Positions 1-9,527 are shown, counted from the stretch's first letter. The stretch is 64,000 nucleotides of DNA from Saccharopolyspora soli (GCF_022678645.1 NZ_JALBWV010000045.1:1-64000); one strand, 5' to 3'. The notes: generated from the letters alone by a model not told the origin. Numbers and translations: made by a program.

Positions 1-80
1 ACGTCCGGGGTAGCGGCCGCGGTGCCCCTATTTCCTCCCCATTGGCCCGTACTAACCCTGTATCTCACCACGGCCCGGTG

Positions 81-107
81 GCGGGGTGGGGGGGGCCCCA
101 CCCCCGC
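81..107 (-). terminator. GC-rich hairpin, probable terminator
   Basis: The arms GCGGGGTGGGG and CCCCACCCCCGC pair around a short G-rich loop. The hairpin lies just past the stop of the minus-strand oxidoreductase gene, where a terminator is expected. There is no clear U-tract, which is common in high-GC actinobacteria. Confidence 0.5.
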
Positions 108-122
108 AACGGGTCTGCTGGG

Positions 123-947
123 TCAGGTGTGGCGCTTGGCGAGTTCGGTGAATTCGTCGAGCGTGCGCAGCGTTTCGTCGCGCGGTTGGGTCGGCAGGAA
201 GAACAGCGTGCGGTCCACCCCGGCCGCGGCGTAGGACTCGATGACCGCCGGATCGCGCCGCGCCGCGTAGACGGTGACGGGCACCCGCCAACCGGCCCGG
301 TCGCGCACCTTCGCCACCAGATCGCCGAGGTTCTCGACGTTGCCGCGCGGCAGCCAGCCGCCGCCGTACTCGGCGACCCGCGCGATGGCCCGCTCGCTCT
401 CCCCTCCGACGTAGATCGGCGGGTGCGGCTGCTGCACCGGCTTCGGCCACGCGTAGATCGGGTCGAAATCGACGTACTCGCCGTGGAACTCCGCCGTCTC
501 GGCGGTCCAGATCTCCCGCATCGCCCGGATCCGCTCGTCCATCAGCGCGCCGCGGGTGGCCGGGTCCGTGCCGTGGTTGCGCATCTCCTCGCGGTTCCAA
601 CCGGCGCCGACGCCGAAGACCATCCGGCCGCCGGAGATCAGGTCCAGGCTGGCGACCTCCTTGGCGGTGGTGATCGGATCCCGCTCGATGACCAGCGCGA
701 TGCCGGTGGCCACCACCAGCCGCTCGGTGACCGCCGCCACCGCGGTGAGCGCGACGAACGGATCCAGCGTGCGGTAGTAGATCCGGGGCAGCTCGCCGCC
801 GCCCGGATAGGGCGTTTCGCGGCTGGCCGGAATGTGCGTGTGCTCGGCGATGAACAGCGCGTCGAAGTCGCGTTCCTCCAGCGCTCGGCCGAGATCCGCC
901 GCCCCGATCCCTTCGTCCGTGATGAACGTGGAAACACCGAATTCCAT
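123..947 (-). CDS. LLM-class F420-dependent oxidoreductase
   Basis: A 274-residue luciferase-like monooxygenase fold protein, probably a soluble cytosolic F420-dependent reductase or dehydrogenase of the TIGR03619 type; the substrate is unknown. Visible family features are the N-terminal EFGVSTF strand, the AEHTHIP segment, the LDLISGGRMVFGVGAGWN block typical of F420-binding members and the PPIYVGGES motif near residue 190. I chose the ATG at 947 because AGGGAGGAAA lies directly upstream; the frame stays open a further 20 codons. It is transcribed alone, away from the sigma-factor gene. The family call is firm, the reaction is not. Confidence 0.9.
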   Translation of the reverse strand: MEFGVSTFITDEGIGAADLGRALEERDFDALFIAEHTHIPASRETPYPGGGELPRIYYRTLDPFVALTAVAAVTERLVVATGIALVIERDPITTAKEVASLDLISGGRMVFGVGAGWNREEMRNHGTDPATRGALMDERIRAMREIWTAETAEFHGEYVDFDPIYAWPKPVQQPHPPIYVGGESERAIARVAEYGGGWLPRGNVENLGDLVAKVRDRAGWRVPVTVYAARRDPAVIESYAAAGVDRTLFFLPTQPRDETLRTLDEFTELAKRHT

Positions 948-1276
948 CGGTTTCCTCCCTAGGCGTGCTTGCACCACAGGCGTACATCGCTGAGCGGTGG
1001 ACGGCAAGATTTCGCTCGGAGCGGTTGCTTACCCCGATCGCGCCAGGCGGTGGTGCGGTGGGGCTGACCGGGCATGATCCATCTGGCGGCAGGGAATGCG
1101 CAGGAGATCATCGGTGCGCCGCGCGCCGGTAAACTTCGCCGCCGCTGGGACGCTGCCGATTGATAACGAGTGGAATCCGGCCGCAACCAAGGAGGGGGTC
1201 TTGGGCGTCGTGCAGAGATGTGACGGTGTCGATCGCATTGCCCGTGACCGCCTGGCCGGGCGACGGGCTGGCGGCA
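948..1276. other. Divergent intergenic region
   Basis: About 330 bases separate the minus-strand oxidoreductase from the plus-strand sigma factor and must hold both promoters. I see no RNA gene or clear operator. The strongest purine-rich site, AAGGAGGGGG near 1190, suggests that translation of the sigma factor could begin upstream of the ATG chosen here. Confidence 0.5.
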
Positions 1277-1768
1277 ATGGATGAACTGACGAGCAAGCTG
1301 ACCGACCTCTACCAGGAGCATTACAAGCAACTGCTGCGCATCGCGGTCCTGCTGGTGGACGACCTCGCCACCGCCGAGGACATCGTGCAGGACGCCTACG
1401 TGCGCGTCTTCGACTCCCGCGCCCGGCTGCGAGATCCGGACAAGGCGCTGGCCTTCCTGCGCCAGGCGGTGCTCAACCGCGCCCGTTCGATGCTGCGGCG
1501 CCGGTTGATCGCCAAGAAGTACCAGCCGAAGCTCGCCACCCAGGACAGCCAGCCGGACGACACCGGACGTGAGATCGACCGCGCCGTGCTGACCGCCGCG
1601 CTGGCGCAATTGCCCCGACGGCAGCGGGAGGCCGTCGTGCTGCGCTACTACGCGGACCTCAGCGAGTCGCGCACCGCCGAGGTGATGGGCTGCAGCCAGG
1701 GCGCGGTGAAGTCGTACTGCTCGCGCGGTGTGTCGCGGCTGTCGGATCTGTTGGGGGAGCGGGTGTGA
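1277..1768 (+). CDS. ECF (SigE-like) RNA polymerase sigma factor
   Basis: A 163-residue group 4 sigma factor. Region 2 is seen in the LYQEHYKQLLRIAVLL helix and the ATAEDIVQDAYVRVF core. Region 4 is the C-terminal LPRRQREAVVLRYYADLS segment followed by the helix-turn-helix EVMGCSQGAVKSYCSRG. This matches the actinobacterial SigE-like (TIGR02983) subgroup. The ATG at 1277 gives the usual length, but its ribosome site is weak and GTG codons upstream in frame are alternatives. Its stop overlaps the GTG of the next gene (GTGA), so the two are co-translated and the partner may control sigma activity. Confidence 0.93.
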   Translation: MDELTSKLTDLYQEHYKQLLRIAVLLVDDLATAEDIVQDAYVRVFDSRARLRDPDKALAFLRQAVLNRARSMLRRRLIAKKYQPKLATQDSQPDDTGREIDRAVLTAALAQLPRRQREAVVLRYYADLSESRTAEVMGCSQGAVKSYCSRGVSRLSDLLGERV

Positions 1769-2790
1769 AGGACGGCAACAGCGCTCGGGACGTGGACCTG
1801 GTGCGCGCGCAGCTGCACCGGTTGGTCGAGGACGTCGAACCCCGGCCCGACGCCCTGCCTCGGCTGCTCGCCAACGCGCGTCGGCGGAAGTCCCCGCGTC
1901 GCCCGCTGCTCGTCGTGGCCGCGGTGGCCTCAGCGGCGGCGGCGTTCGTGGTGGCGATGCTGGCGTTGCCCGGTCAGCAGGAGCCCGAACCGGTCAGCGT
2001 CCAGCCCAACAGCTACCTCGCCGCTCCCCGATCCGGGGTGATCGCGTCGTTCGACGTGCTGTCCGGGCGGGAGAACCACGAGGTGGCCCGCGTGTCCGGA
2101 GCCGACACCGCGGTCTTGGCCGCCGACCGCGATCGCGTCTACACCCTGGTATCCACTGTGGACGGACGTCGGGTGGTCGAGGTGGCGCTCAGCGGTGGGC
2201 AGCAGGTGCTGCCCGGCGACGTCGGCGACGGCCGGTTGCTGGCCGCGGGTGGCGGGCGCATCGCCTACCTCGACGGAACCGCTGTGGTCGTCGTGCACGG
2301 CCAGCAGCAACGACGAATCCCGATCCCGGCCGAACTGCGGGTGGACGACCTGGCGCTGGCCGACGACGGTCGACTGGCGGTGCTGGCCGGGCAGCAGGGC
2401 AGCGACCACGTGCTGTTGCTGCCGCCAGATGCGAACTCGCTGGCCGGGCACGTCGAGGCGGTGCCCGACGGGCCCTGCGGGCCGGTGGCGATCACCTGGT
2501 CCGGGCGCGATCTCGCGGCGCTGCAACCGGTCGACTGCACCGCCGAGCAGGCTCGGGTGGCGACCTTCGCCGCCGACACCGGGCGCAAGATCGGTGCCGG
2601 GGCGCCGTTTCGAACTCCGCCGCTGGTCGCGGGCCGGACGCGATTGTCCGCGGATCCGCTGGGTCGCTTCCTGGTGTCCACCGACGGGCAGGGGCAGTGG
2701 CTCGTGGACGGCTCCGTGATCCGCCCGATCCCACCGGCCTGCACGACCGACGGAGTTTGCGCGCCGGGACCCGGCACGTTCTGGAGTTGA
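1765..2790 (+). CDS. Membrane protein coupled to ECF sigma factor
   Basis: A 341-residue protein with a basic N-terminal region, one transmembrane segment at about residues 46-67 (LLVVAAVASAAAAFVVAMLA) and a long extracytoplasmic part rich in short beta-strand repeats resembling a beta-propeller (repeated DG.LLA and DGR.AVLA patterns). The GTG overlaps the sigma-factor stop by four bases. The N-in, one-TM layout and the gene order are those of anti-sigma factors or sensor partners. However, I see no HxxxCxxC zinc motif of the ZAS family, so that role is inferred from context only. Confidence 0.8.
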   Translation: MKDGNSARDVDLVRAQLHRLVEDVEPRPDALPRLLANARRRKSPRRPLLVVAAVASAAAAFVVAMLALPGQQEPEPVSVQPNSYLAAPRSGVIASFDVLSGRENHEVARVSGADTAVLAADRDRVYTLVSTVDGRRVVEVALSGGQQVLPGDVGDGRLLAAGGGRIAYLDGTAVVVVHGQQQRRIPIPAELRVDDLALADDGRLAVLAGQQGSDHVLLLPPDANSLAGHVEAVPDGPCGPVAITWSGRDLAALQPVDCTAEQARVATFAADTGRKIGAGAPFRTPPLVAGRTRLSADPLGRFLVSTDGQGQWLVDGSVIRPIPPACTTDGVCAPGPGTFWS

Positions 2791-2893
2791 TCACGCTCCG
2801 CAGTGCGGACACGCCCCTGATCTGATCAATGCCGGGCTTGATCATCGCGGCGCCCGGACCATCGTCAGCGGCTTCCGGTGCCCGAGGACAGGG

Positions 2894-3574
2894 GTGGACG
2901 TGCAGGCGCAACAACGAGAATTGGCGCGGCTGTACCACGTCGCGCTGAACCGGCCGCGGTGGCAGCAGGCCGTCGCGTTCGTGGTGTCGCTGTGGACGCT
3001 GGCGTGGATCATCGGCCAATTCCTCGCTCCGCAGGACGGGCCGACGGCGCTGGGCGTGCTCGGCCAGCTCGCCGCGCGGCTCGGACTCACCGGCGGCACG
3101 TGGGCCGAGCGGCTCACCGAGACCTGGCAGAGCAGCGGCGGCGGTTTCGCGGTGCTGGGCGGCCTGCTGTGGGCGGCCACCACAGAGCGCGGCCAACTGC
3201 CCGCGCTGCTCGGTTGGATCGCGGTGATGCTGGGATCGGAGCGACTGGGCTACCAGCCCGCGATCCTGTTCGCGGTGGAGACCATGGCGGGCTTCGTGGT
3301 CGTGCTCTGGCTGGCGGCGTTGACCAGCGGCCGGTTCGTGGACCGCCGGAGCACCCTGCTGCCACGCGACGTGGTGCGGGCGGGTGTCACCGCGGCGGCG
3401 CTGTCGGCCGTCGTCCCGCTGTTCGCCCCGGTGTTCTTCCTGACCCGCTTGGGAAATCCGTACGTCACGAAGGCGCCGCGCCGCCTGCTCGACCGCACCC
3501 CCGGACGCGGCGGCTGGTCGAGGATCCCCGAACAAGCCAAACCGGACGACGTCCCAGAACCCGAGCAGTCGTGA
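2894..3574 (+). CDS. Multi-pass membrane protein, unknown function
   Basis: A 226-residue protein with hydrophobic stretches near residues 28-45, 80-105, 118-138 and 155-175, so probably four transmembrane helices, and a polar, basic C-terminal tail. The start is GTG after GAGGACAGGG. It follows the sigma-factor pair after about 100 bases in the same direction and could be read from the same transcript. I do not recognise a family. Confidence 0.7.
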   Translation: MDVQAQQRELARLYHVALNRPRWQQAVAFVVSLWTLAWIIGQFLAPQDGPTALGVLGQLAARLGLTGGTWAERLTETWQSSGGGFAVLGGLLWAATTERGQLPALLGWIAVMLGSERLGYQPAILFAVETMAGFVVVLWLAALTSGRFVDRRSTLLPRDVVRAGVTAAALSAVVPLFAPVFFLTRLGNPYVTKAPRRLLDRTPGRGGWSRIPEQAKPDDVPEPEQS

Positions 3575-3611
3575 CCCCGTCCAGGTGAGGGGTGAGGACG
3601 GTTCGATCTGC

Positions 3612-4886
3612 TCACGGCTGGGGTGTCAGGCGCAGCCCGCGTTCGGCCAGCGCGCGCAGCCCCACGTCCTCCGGTGTCGAGGCTCGTTGCCGCCAGACGG
3701 TTTGCACGATGCGCACCTGGTTGCCGTCCTGCTGCACGGCCTGCGCCGCGTTGTCGAACCCGTCCGGACCGCCCGGCCAGCCCAGTCCCTCGGTGACCAG
3801 ATCGGTGACGCCACCAGTGCCGACGGAGTCGGCGACCACCCGCAGTTCGCTCGCCGCCTGCTGGTCGGGCAGTTCGACGATGGCGACCGACACCGCGGCG
3901 GGTCGACCGGAGACCTGGGCCTCGAAGACCGCGCGGGTCAGGCTCCGGCACGGCCGCTGCTCGAACCAGCGCTGCACGTCACCGAAGGAATGCCGGGCGC
4001 AGTCGGTCTCCCGGGTGGTCACCTGTTGCACGAACTCGACGCCGTCCACCCGCTGGATCGGCGCGGCCCGCGGCGGAGGGCTGGCGGCCGGTCGGTCGAG
4101 CGTCAACCACACCCCGACGACCCCGCAGATCAGCACCAGTGCCGCCACCGCCGCGATCAGCTTGGTGCGCGGGGAAAAGCGCGACAGCGAAGAAGAGACG
4201 CGCGACAGCGGCAGTCGGTCTGCGGACTTCTCCGTGTACTTCGGGATCAGCATGGTGTCCACGGTGGCCAGATCCGTGCCGTCGGATTCCGGGAAGCCCT
4301 CGTCGGCCAGTTCGGCGACGCTGAGCTCGCATTCCTCGTCGAGCACCCGCAACAACCGCTGCACGGGTTCGATCGGGCAGGGGCGTTCGTAGGTGGCCAG
4401 CTCGCGGGCGGCCGCGAGGATGGTCGTCGTGTTCGGCGAAACCACCCGCACGCCCCGGTGCAGGTCGGTGGTGGGCTGCGTGACCTGCCCGGCATACGGG
4501 CCGACCACCACGATCGCGGCCACCGGCAACGGCTCCAGCCCGCGCGACTGCAGGCTGCGGGCCAGCGCCGCGGCGGATTCGAGCCCTTCCAGACCGGGGT
4601 TGACCGCTCCCTCGGTGCGCACCAGCGGCCAGCCGTCGATCGTCCACGGGGTCTGCAGCGGCGCGTCGACCTTCAGCGCGGGTTCGGGCAGGTCGATGCC
4701 GAGCACCACGATCACCCCGCGGGGCAGCACGATCACCGCGTCCAGCGGGCGCGGACTGCCCGGCGGGCGGCAGCCGAACACGGCGACCCCGCCGAGCACC
4801 GAACCACCGACACCCCACGCGGAGATGGCCGCTCGGATGTCGGTGCCGACCTGCGTCGGTTCCGCACCGAGCCGCACCAGTCGCAT
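3612..4886 (-). CDS. Single-pass membrane protein, NERD-like N-terminus
   Basis: A 424-residue protein in two halves. Residues 1 to about 240 look soluble and contain alternating strands such as DAVIVLPRGVIVVLGIDLP, loosely like nuclease-related (NERD) folds. A transmembrane helix at about 250-270 (LIAAVAALVLICGVVGVWLTL) follows, then an extracellular domain with paired cysteines (TDCARHSF, RPCRSL). GGAGGTGGTC before the ATG at 4886 supports this start. Function is unknown; the NERD resemblance is weak. Confidence 0.75.
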   Translation of the reverse strand: MRLVRLGAEPTQVGTDIRAAISAWGVGGSVLGGVAVFGCRPPGSPRPLDAVIVLPRGVIVVLGIDLPEPALKVDAPLQTPWTIDGWPLVRTEGAVNPGLEGLESAAALARSLQSRGLEPLPVAAIVVVGPYAGQVTQPTTDLHRGVRVVSPNTTTILAAARELATYERPCPIEPVQRLLRVLDEECELSVAELADEGFPESDGTDLATVDTMLIPKYTEKSADRLPLSRVSSSLSRFSPRTKLIAAVAALVLICGVVGVWLTLDRPAASPPPRAAPIQRVDGVEFVQQVTTRETDCARHSFGDVQRWFEQRPCRSLTRAVFEAQVSGRPAAVSVAIVELPDQQAASELRVVADSVGTGGVTDLVTEGLGWPGGPDGFDNAAQAVQQDGNQVRIVQTVWRQRASTPEDVGLRALAERGLRLTPQP

Positions 4887-5276
4887 GACCACCTCCAATG
4901 TCCGGCGGGCGTCGCGTTCGCGGCGATCACGCACCTGTTCGAGCAGAGACGTTAGCCGGCGTGGTCAAGTATTGTCGCTGGGTTCTTTCATTCCTCCGTT
5001 CGAGTGGTATCCGCCACTCGTCCGCCGCTGCCGCGTTGGTGCGTTCGAGCGACGCGGAAAACCCGTGACAACGCCCCGGATCTGCGATTTCCGCTATTCG
5101 GAGCAGTCGCTGGCGGATACCGCTGGGCAGGCCGAGCGTACTGTGATCCGTCGTGAATGACGCCGTTCTGGTGGCGGAGTGATCCGTCCGCAATGCAGAA
5201 TGGCGCCGCACCTGTTGATCGCCGGTACGCGAGGTCGTAGGGGAAGACGTCCCTCGTCGAACAGCGGAGGTCAGCA
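4887..5276. other. Divergent intergenic region with inverted repeats
   Basis: A 390-base region between two divergent genes. It holds a 7-bp hairpin (CGAGTGG at 5001-5007, CCACTCG at 5014-5020) and a longer-range 11-bp inverted repeat, GGTATCCGCCA at 5006-5016 against TGGCGGATACC at 5111-5121. These could be regulator sites for either promoter. No coding signal is visible. Confidence 0.45.
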
Positions 5277-5792
5277 GTGAGCACCCGTGGCAGCGACCGT
5301 GGCCCCACCTCCGGTGTGGTCTACGTTCACTCGTCGCCGTCTGCGGTCTGCCCGCACGTCGAGTGGGCGATCTCTGGCGCACTCGGCACCCGGACGGATC
5401 TCCGCTGGACGGCACAACCGGCAGCCCCTGGGCAACTCCGCGCGGAGTGCAACTGGTCGGGGGAGCCGGGCACCGGCGCACGTTTGGTCACCGCGCTACG
5501 CGCGTGGCCGATGCTGCGCTTCGAAGTCACCGAAGACCCCAGCCCAGGGGTGGACGGGCAGCGGTTCTGCCACGCCCCCGGACTGGGCCTGTGGCGCGCT
5601 TGCACCAGCGCCAACGGCGACATCATGGTCAGCGAGGACCAGTTGCGGACGCTCGCGGCCAACGCCAAGGGGCCGGAGGCGTTCAGCCACCGAGTGGACC
5701 AATTGCTCGGTGCGGCGTGGGACGACGCCCTCGAACCGTTCCGCCGCGCTGGCGACGGCGCCCCGGTGACCTGGCTGCACCGCGTCGGCTGA
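5277..5792 (+). CDS. DUF3145 family protein
   Basis: A 171-residue protein with the hallmark opening GVVYVHSSPSAVCPHVEWA of the actinobacterial DUF3145 family; the tryptophan-rich middle (LRAECNWSGEPGTGARL) and conserved length agree. The family is conserved in actinomycetes, often close to fatty-acid synthesis genes as here, but has no established activity. The GTG at 5277 follows CGGAGGTCAGCA. Confidence 0.93.
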   Translation: MSTRGSDRGPTSGVVYVHSSPSAVCPHVEWAISGALGTRTDLRWTAQPAAPGQLRAECNWSGEPGTGARLVTALRAWPMLRFEVTEDPSPGVDGQRFCHAPGLGLWRACTSANGDIMVSEDQLRTLAANAKGPEAFSHRVDQLLGAAWDDALEPFRRAGDGAPVTWLHRVG

Positions 5793-5857
5793 GAGCCGGG
5801 GCGGCCGATCCCTGGAGACGCCTGCTGGCGTTGATCGCGGTGTGCGAAGCTGACGCC

Positions 5858-6430
5858 GTGCGTTCCTGGTTGAAATGGGGTCTACCACTCGCCCTCGTCG
5901 TGCTGCTCGGCGCTGCTGGCGGTGGGGTCTTGCTGGCCCAGTACGTCTACCGCGACCCGCAGTCCCAGCAGCAGCCCTCGACCCTGGGCCAGCCCGCCGC
6001 GGCGGTCACGTCGCCGTTGGGCATCGTCTACACCTCGGACGCCGCGGCGCATCCCGATTACCAGGCGGTGCAAGCCCTGCTGGACCAGCACTTCGACTCG
6101 ATCAACCGGCAGCAGTACGAACGCTGGCAGGACACCGTGGTCCCTGCCAAGTGGAAGGAGCTGCCGAAGGGCGAGTGGCTGAATGCCTACGACACCACCC
6201 GCGACGAAGGCTGGACCGTGCAGCGGATCGACCCCGGCCCGGACGATTCGCTGCTGGTGCTGCTGACCTTCCGGAGCAACCAGGCCATCGAGGACGCGCC
6301 GCCGCAGCTCAAGGCGACGTGCGTGCTCTGGAACGTGGTGTACCCGGTGGTGGTGGACGCCGGGACGAGCAGCGGACTTCGCCTGGACACCGGCAAGCTG
6401 CCCAACAGCGCCCTGTTCAGGCGCTGCTAG
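5858..6430 (+). CDS. Membrane-anchored exported protein, unknown
   Basis: A 190-residue protein with an N-terminal signal anchor at about residues 4-26 (LKWGLPLALVVLLGAAGGGVLL) followed by a Gln/Pro-rich linker and a soluble outer domain of the NTF2-like or Mce-associated type (YQAVQALLDQHFDSINRQQY resembles their first helix). The GTG start lies 66 bases after the DUF3145 stop, so the pair may be co-transcribed. It converges on accD. No catalytic motif is visible. Confidence 0.72.
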   Translation: MRSWLKWGLPLALVVLLGAAGGGVLLAQYVYRDPQSQQQPSTLGQPAAAVTSPLGIVYTSDAAAHPDYQAVQALLDQHFDSINRQQYERWQDTVVPAKWKELPKGEWLNAYDTTRDEGWTVQRIDPGPDDSLLVLLTFRSNQAIEDAPPQLKATCVLWNVVYPVVVDAGTSSGLRLDTGKLPNSALFRRC

Positions 6431-6458
6431 GCGTGAGGGGCCTCTGCTGCTCAGGCGG

Positions 6459-7895
6459 TCACAGCGGGATGTTGCCGTGCGAACCGCGGCCCGCGGGGGC
6501 GGCGGCGAGCGCCTCAGCGATGCGGCGGCGCGTGGTGGACGGGTCGATGACCTCGTCGACCACGCCGATCGACATCGCCCGGCCGACGCCGCCCGCGACC
6601 CGCTCGTGCTCCTCGGTGAGCTTGGCCTGCAACGCTTCCCGCTCTTCCTCGGGTGCGGCGGCCAGCGCCTTGCGGTGCAGGATCCCGACCGCGGCCTTGG
6701 CGCCCATCACCGCGACCTCGGCCTCCGGCCAGGCGAACACGGTCGTCGCACCAAGAGAGCGGGCGTTCATCGCGATGTAGGCGCCGCCGTAGGACTTGCG
6801 GGTCACCAGCGTCACCCGCGGCACCACGGCCTCGCCGAAGGCGTGCAGCAGTTTCGCGCCGCGCCGCACCACGCCGCCCCACTCCTGGCCGACGCCAGGC
6901 AGGTAGCCGGGCACGTCGACCAGCACCAGCAGCGGCACGCCGAACGAGTCGCACATCCGCACGAATCGGGCGGCCTTCTCCGCCGACAGCGAGTCCAGGC
7001 AGCCGCCCTTGCGCAGCGGGTTGTTGGCGATCACGCCGATGCTGCGGCCACCGAGCCGACCGAGGCCGACCACGATGTTCGGCGCCCATTTGGCTTGCAG
7101 TTCCTCGAAGTCCGCTGTTCCGTCGGCACGGGTGTCCAGGATGCCGCGGATCACCGGCTTGACGTCGTAAGCGCGCTGCGGGCGGTCCGGCAGCAGCGCG
7201 CGCAGGTCGGCCTCGTCCTGCACTGAGTGCAGGTCGAACAGACCGGGCTTGGCGAACAATCCGGTCAGCCGCCGCGCCCGCAGGTACGCGTCGGCCTCGC
7301 CGTCGGCGACCACGTGCACCACACCGGACTTCTCGCCGTGCGCGGAGATGCCGCCGAGCCCTTCCTGGTCGATCTGCTCGCCGGTGACGCTGCGGACCAC
7401 GTCCGGGCCGGTGACGAACACCCGACCGGCCGGGGACATGATGACCACGTCGGTCAGCGCCGGGCCGTAGGCGGCGCCACCGGCGGCCGGGCCCACCACC
7501 ACGGAGATCTGCGGCACCCGGCCGGAGGCGCGGATCATCGCCGCGAACATCTGGCCCATGCCGTCCAGCGACTCCACGCCCTCCGGGATGCGGGCGCCGC
7601 CGGAGTGCCAGACGCCGATCACCGGGCAGCGTTCGCGCACCGCCATGTCGATGGCGTCCACGATGTGCCCGCAGCCCTCGGAACCCAGCGCACCGCCCAT
7701 CTTGGTGGCGTCGCTGCAGTAGACGATCACCTTCGTGCCGTCGATGCGGCCGCGCACCGCGTGCATGCCGCTGTTGTCGCGGGGGTGCAGCGGCTCGATC
7801 GACTCCGCGTCGAGCAGCTGGTCCAGCCGCACCTCGGGGTCGCGCAGATCCCGCTGTGCCTGCTCGCTTTCCGGTCGGGTGGCCAGTGCGGTCAT
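6459..7895 (-). CDS. accD: Acyl-CoA carboxylase carboxyltransferase beta subunit
   Basis: A 478-residue biotin-dependent carboxyltransferase that moves CO2 from carboxybiotin to acetyl- or propionyl-CoA. Both crotonase-like halves are present: GGARIPEGVESLDGMGQ with GPAAGGAAYGPAL in the N-terminal half, and VDVPGYLPGVGQEWGGVVRRGAK plus KSYGGAYIAM in the C-terminal half. Being the last gene of the fab operon it is the counterpart of mycobacterial accD6, which supplies malonyl-CoA. The ATG at 7895 follows GGAGGAATCG; a 150-base gap separates it from fabF. Confidence 0.94.
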   Translation of the reverse strand: MTALATRPESEQAQRDLRDPEVRLDQLLDAESIEPLHPRDNSGMHAVRGRIDGTKVIVYCSDATKMGGALGSEGCGHIVDAIDMAVRERCPVIGVWHSGGARIPEGVESLDGMGQMFAAMIRASGRVPQISVVVGPAAGGAAYGPALTDVVIMSPAGRVFVTGPDVVRSVTGEQIDQEGLGGISAHGEKSGVVHVVADGEADAYLRARRLTGLFAKPGLFDLHSVQDEADLRALLPDRPQRAYDVKPVIRGILDTRADGTADFEELQAKWAPNIVVGLGRLGGRSIGVIANNPLRKGGCLDSLSAEKAARFVRMCDSFGVPLLVLVDVPGYLPGVGQEWGGVVRRGAKLLHAFGEAVVPRVTLVTRKSYGGAYIAMNARSLGATTVFAWPEAEVAVMGAKAAVGILHRKALAAAPEEEREALQAKLTEEHERVAGGVGRAMSIGVVDEVIDPSTTRRRIAEALAAAPAGRGSHGNIPL

Positions 7896-8046
7896 CGATT
7901 CCTCCGGAAGTTCGGTGTCAGGAAGGGCCGCCGTGCGGCGGAAAGACCGCCCAGTGCGACCGACCAGATGCGGCTGTCCTACCGCGGAGCACTCGGGGAC
8001 GGGTTGAGCGACGGTCCACCCAGCCCGGCCCCGATGCGCCGCCGAG

Positions 8047-9291
8047 TCATGCCTTCGTGAAAGCGAGCGCGACGTTGTGCCCACCGAAGCCGAAGGCGTT
8101 GTTGATCGCTGCGGTCTGCTCGACGTGCCGCGGCTTGTCGGCCACCACGTCGAGCTCGACCTTCGGGTCGATCGTTTCCAGGTTCCGGGTCGCCGGGATG
8201 AGGCCGTGGTGCAGCGAGAGGACTGTGATGATGCTCTCCACCGCACCGGCCCCGCCGACCAGGTGCCCGAGCGCTCCCTTCGGCGCGGTGACGGCCACCT
8301 GGTCGCCGAGCGCCTTGCGCACCGAGTTCGCCTCGCCCACGTCACCGACCACAGTGGACGTCGCGTGCGCGTTGACGTGCCCGATGTCCGAGACCTGCAG
8401 TTCCGCGGTGCGCAGTGCCCGCTGCATCGCGTTGATCTGGCCGATGCCGTCCGGGTGGCTGCCGGTGATGTGGTAGGCGTCCGAGGTGATGCCCACGCCC
8501 GCCAGTCGACCGTAGATCCGCGCGCCGCGCGCCTTGGCGTGCTCCGCGCTTTCCAGGACCATCACCCCGGCACCCTCGCCCAGCACGAACCCGTCGCGGT
8601 CGACGTCGAACGGGCGGGAGGCCCGTTCCGGTTCGTCGTTGCGGGTGCTCAGGGTGCGGGCCTGGGCGAACCCGGCGACGGTGATCGGGTGGATGCAGGA
8701 CTCCGCGCCACCGGCCACCACCACGTCGGCCAGGCCTTGCCGGATCATGTCCCAGCCTTTGGCCAAACCCTCCGCGCCCGAGGCGCAGGCCGATGCCGGG
8801 GAGTGCACCCCGGCGCGGGCCCGCACGTCCAGGCTGACCATCGCGGCAGGCCCGTTGGGCATCAGCATCGGCACGGTCAGCGGCGAGACCTTGCGCAGCC
8901 CTTCGCCCTCCAGCAGGTCGTCCTGCTGCAACAGGGTCAGCGGACCGCCGATGCCGGTGCCCAGCGACACCCCGAGCCGGTCCGGGTCGACCGATTCGGT
9001 GTCGTCGGTCGGCAGCTCGAAACCGGCGTCCGCCCACGCCTCGCGGGCGGCGATCACGGCGATCGCCTCGCAGCGGTCCATCCGCCGCAGCTGCACGCGG
9101 GGCAGCACCTCGCTCGGCTCGACCAGCAGCGGCGAACCGATCTTGGCCGGTAGCTCGAACCGGTCCACCCACTCGGCCTCCAGGCGGCGGATGCCGCTGG
9201 CGCCGTTGACGATTCCGTCCCAGGTGGACGCCACGTCACCGCCGAGCGGTGTCGTGGCGCCCAGCCCGGTGATCACGACATCGGTGGTCAT
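8047..9291 (-). CDS. fabF: Beta-ketoacyl-ACP synthase II
   Basis: A 414-residue elongating condensing enzyme of type II fatty acid synthesis, extending acyl-ACP with malonyl-ACP in the cytosol. The nucleophile is Cys169 in SPASACASGAEG. The two catalytic histidines are in NAHATST (near residue 305) and LGHLVGGAGAVE (near 345), and the C-terminal FGFGGHN glycine loop is intact. The ATG overlaps the acpP stop by four bases, giving coupled translation of the synthase and its carrier protein. Confidence 0.97.
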   Translation of the reverse strand: MTTDVVITGLGATTPLGGDVASTWDGIVNGASGIRRLEAEWVDRFELPAKIGSPLLVEPSEVLPRVQLRRMDRCEAIAVIAAREAWADAGFELPTDDTESVDPDRLGVSLGTGIGGPLTLLQQDDLLEGEGLRKVSPLTVPMLMPNGPAAMVSLDVRARAGVHSPASACASGAEGLAKGWDMIRQGLADVVVAGGAESCIHPITVAGFAQARTLSTRNDEPERASRPFDVDRDGFVLGEGAGVMVLESAEHAKARGARIYGRLAGVGITSDAYHITGSHPDGIGQINAMQRALRTAELQVSDIGHVNAHATSTVVGDVGEANSVRKALGDQVAVTAPKGALGHLVGGAGAVESIITVLSLHHGLIPATRNLETIDPKVELDVVADKPRHVEQTAAINNAFGFGGHNVALAFTKA

Positions 9292-9527
9292 GCGTTCTTC
9301 GTGATGTAGTCCACCGCATCACCGACGGTCTTGAGGTTGGCCAGCTCGTCGTCCGGGATCTTGACCCCGAACTTGTCCTCCGCCTGCACGGCGATCTCCA
9401 CCATGGACAGCGAGTCGATGTCCAGGTCGTCGACGAACGACTTGTCGATGGTCACGTCAGCGGCGTCGACACCGGCGACCTCCTCGACGATGGCGGCGAG
9501 ACCGGTGGTGATTTCCTCGTTCGACAC
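9288..9527 (-). CDS. acpP: Acyl carrier protein
   Basis: A 79-residue acidic carrier protein of fatty acid synthesis. The phosphopantetheine is attached to Ser39 in the motif DLDIDSLSMVE; the four-helix pattern and KIPDDELANLKTVGD helix III region match the family. It sits between fabH and fabF, as in Streptomyces. Confidence 0.97.
   Translation of the reverse strand: MSNEEITTGLAAIVEEVAGVDAADVTIDKSFVDDLDIDSLSMVEIAVQAEDKFGVKIPDDELANLKTVGDAVDYITKNA

Noticed and set aside
42-962. Long plus-strand frame opposite the F420-type oxidoreductase.
   Set aside because: It is the mirror of a clearly recognisable minus-strand gene; Arg/Gly/Asp-rich composition without domain motifs, as expected in high-GC DNA.
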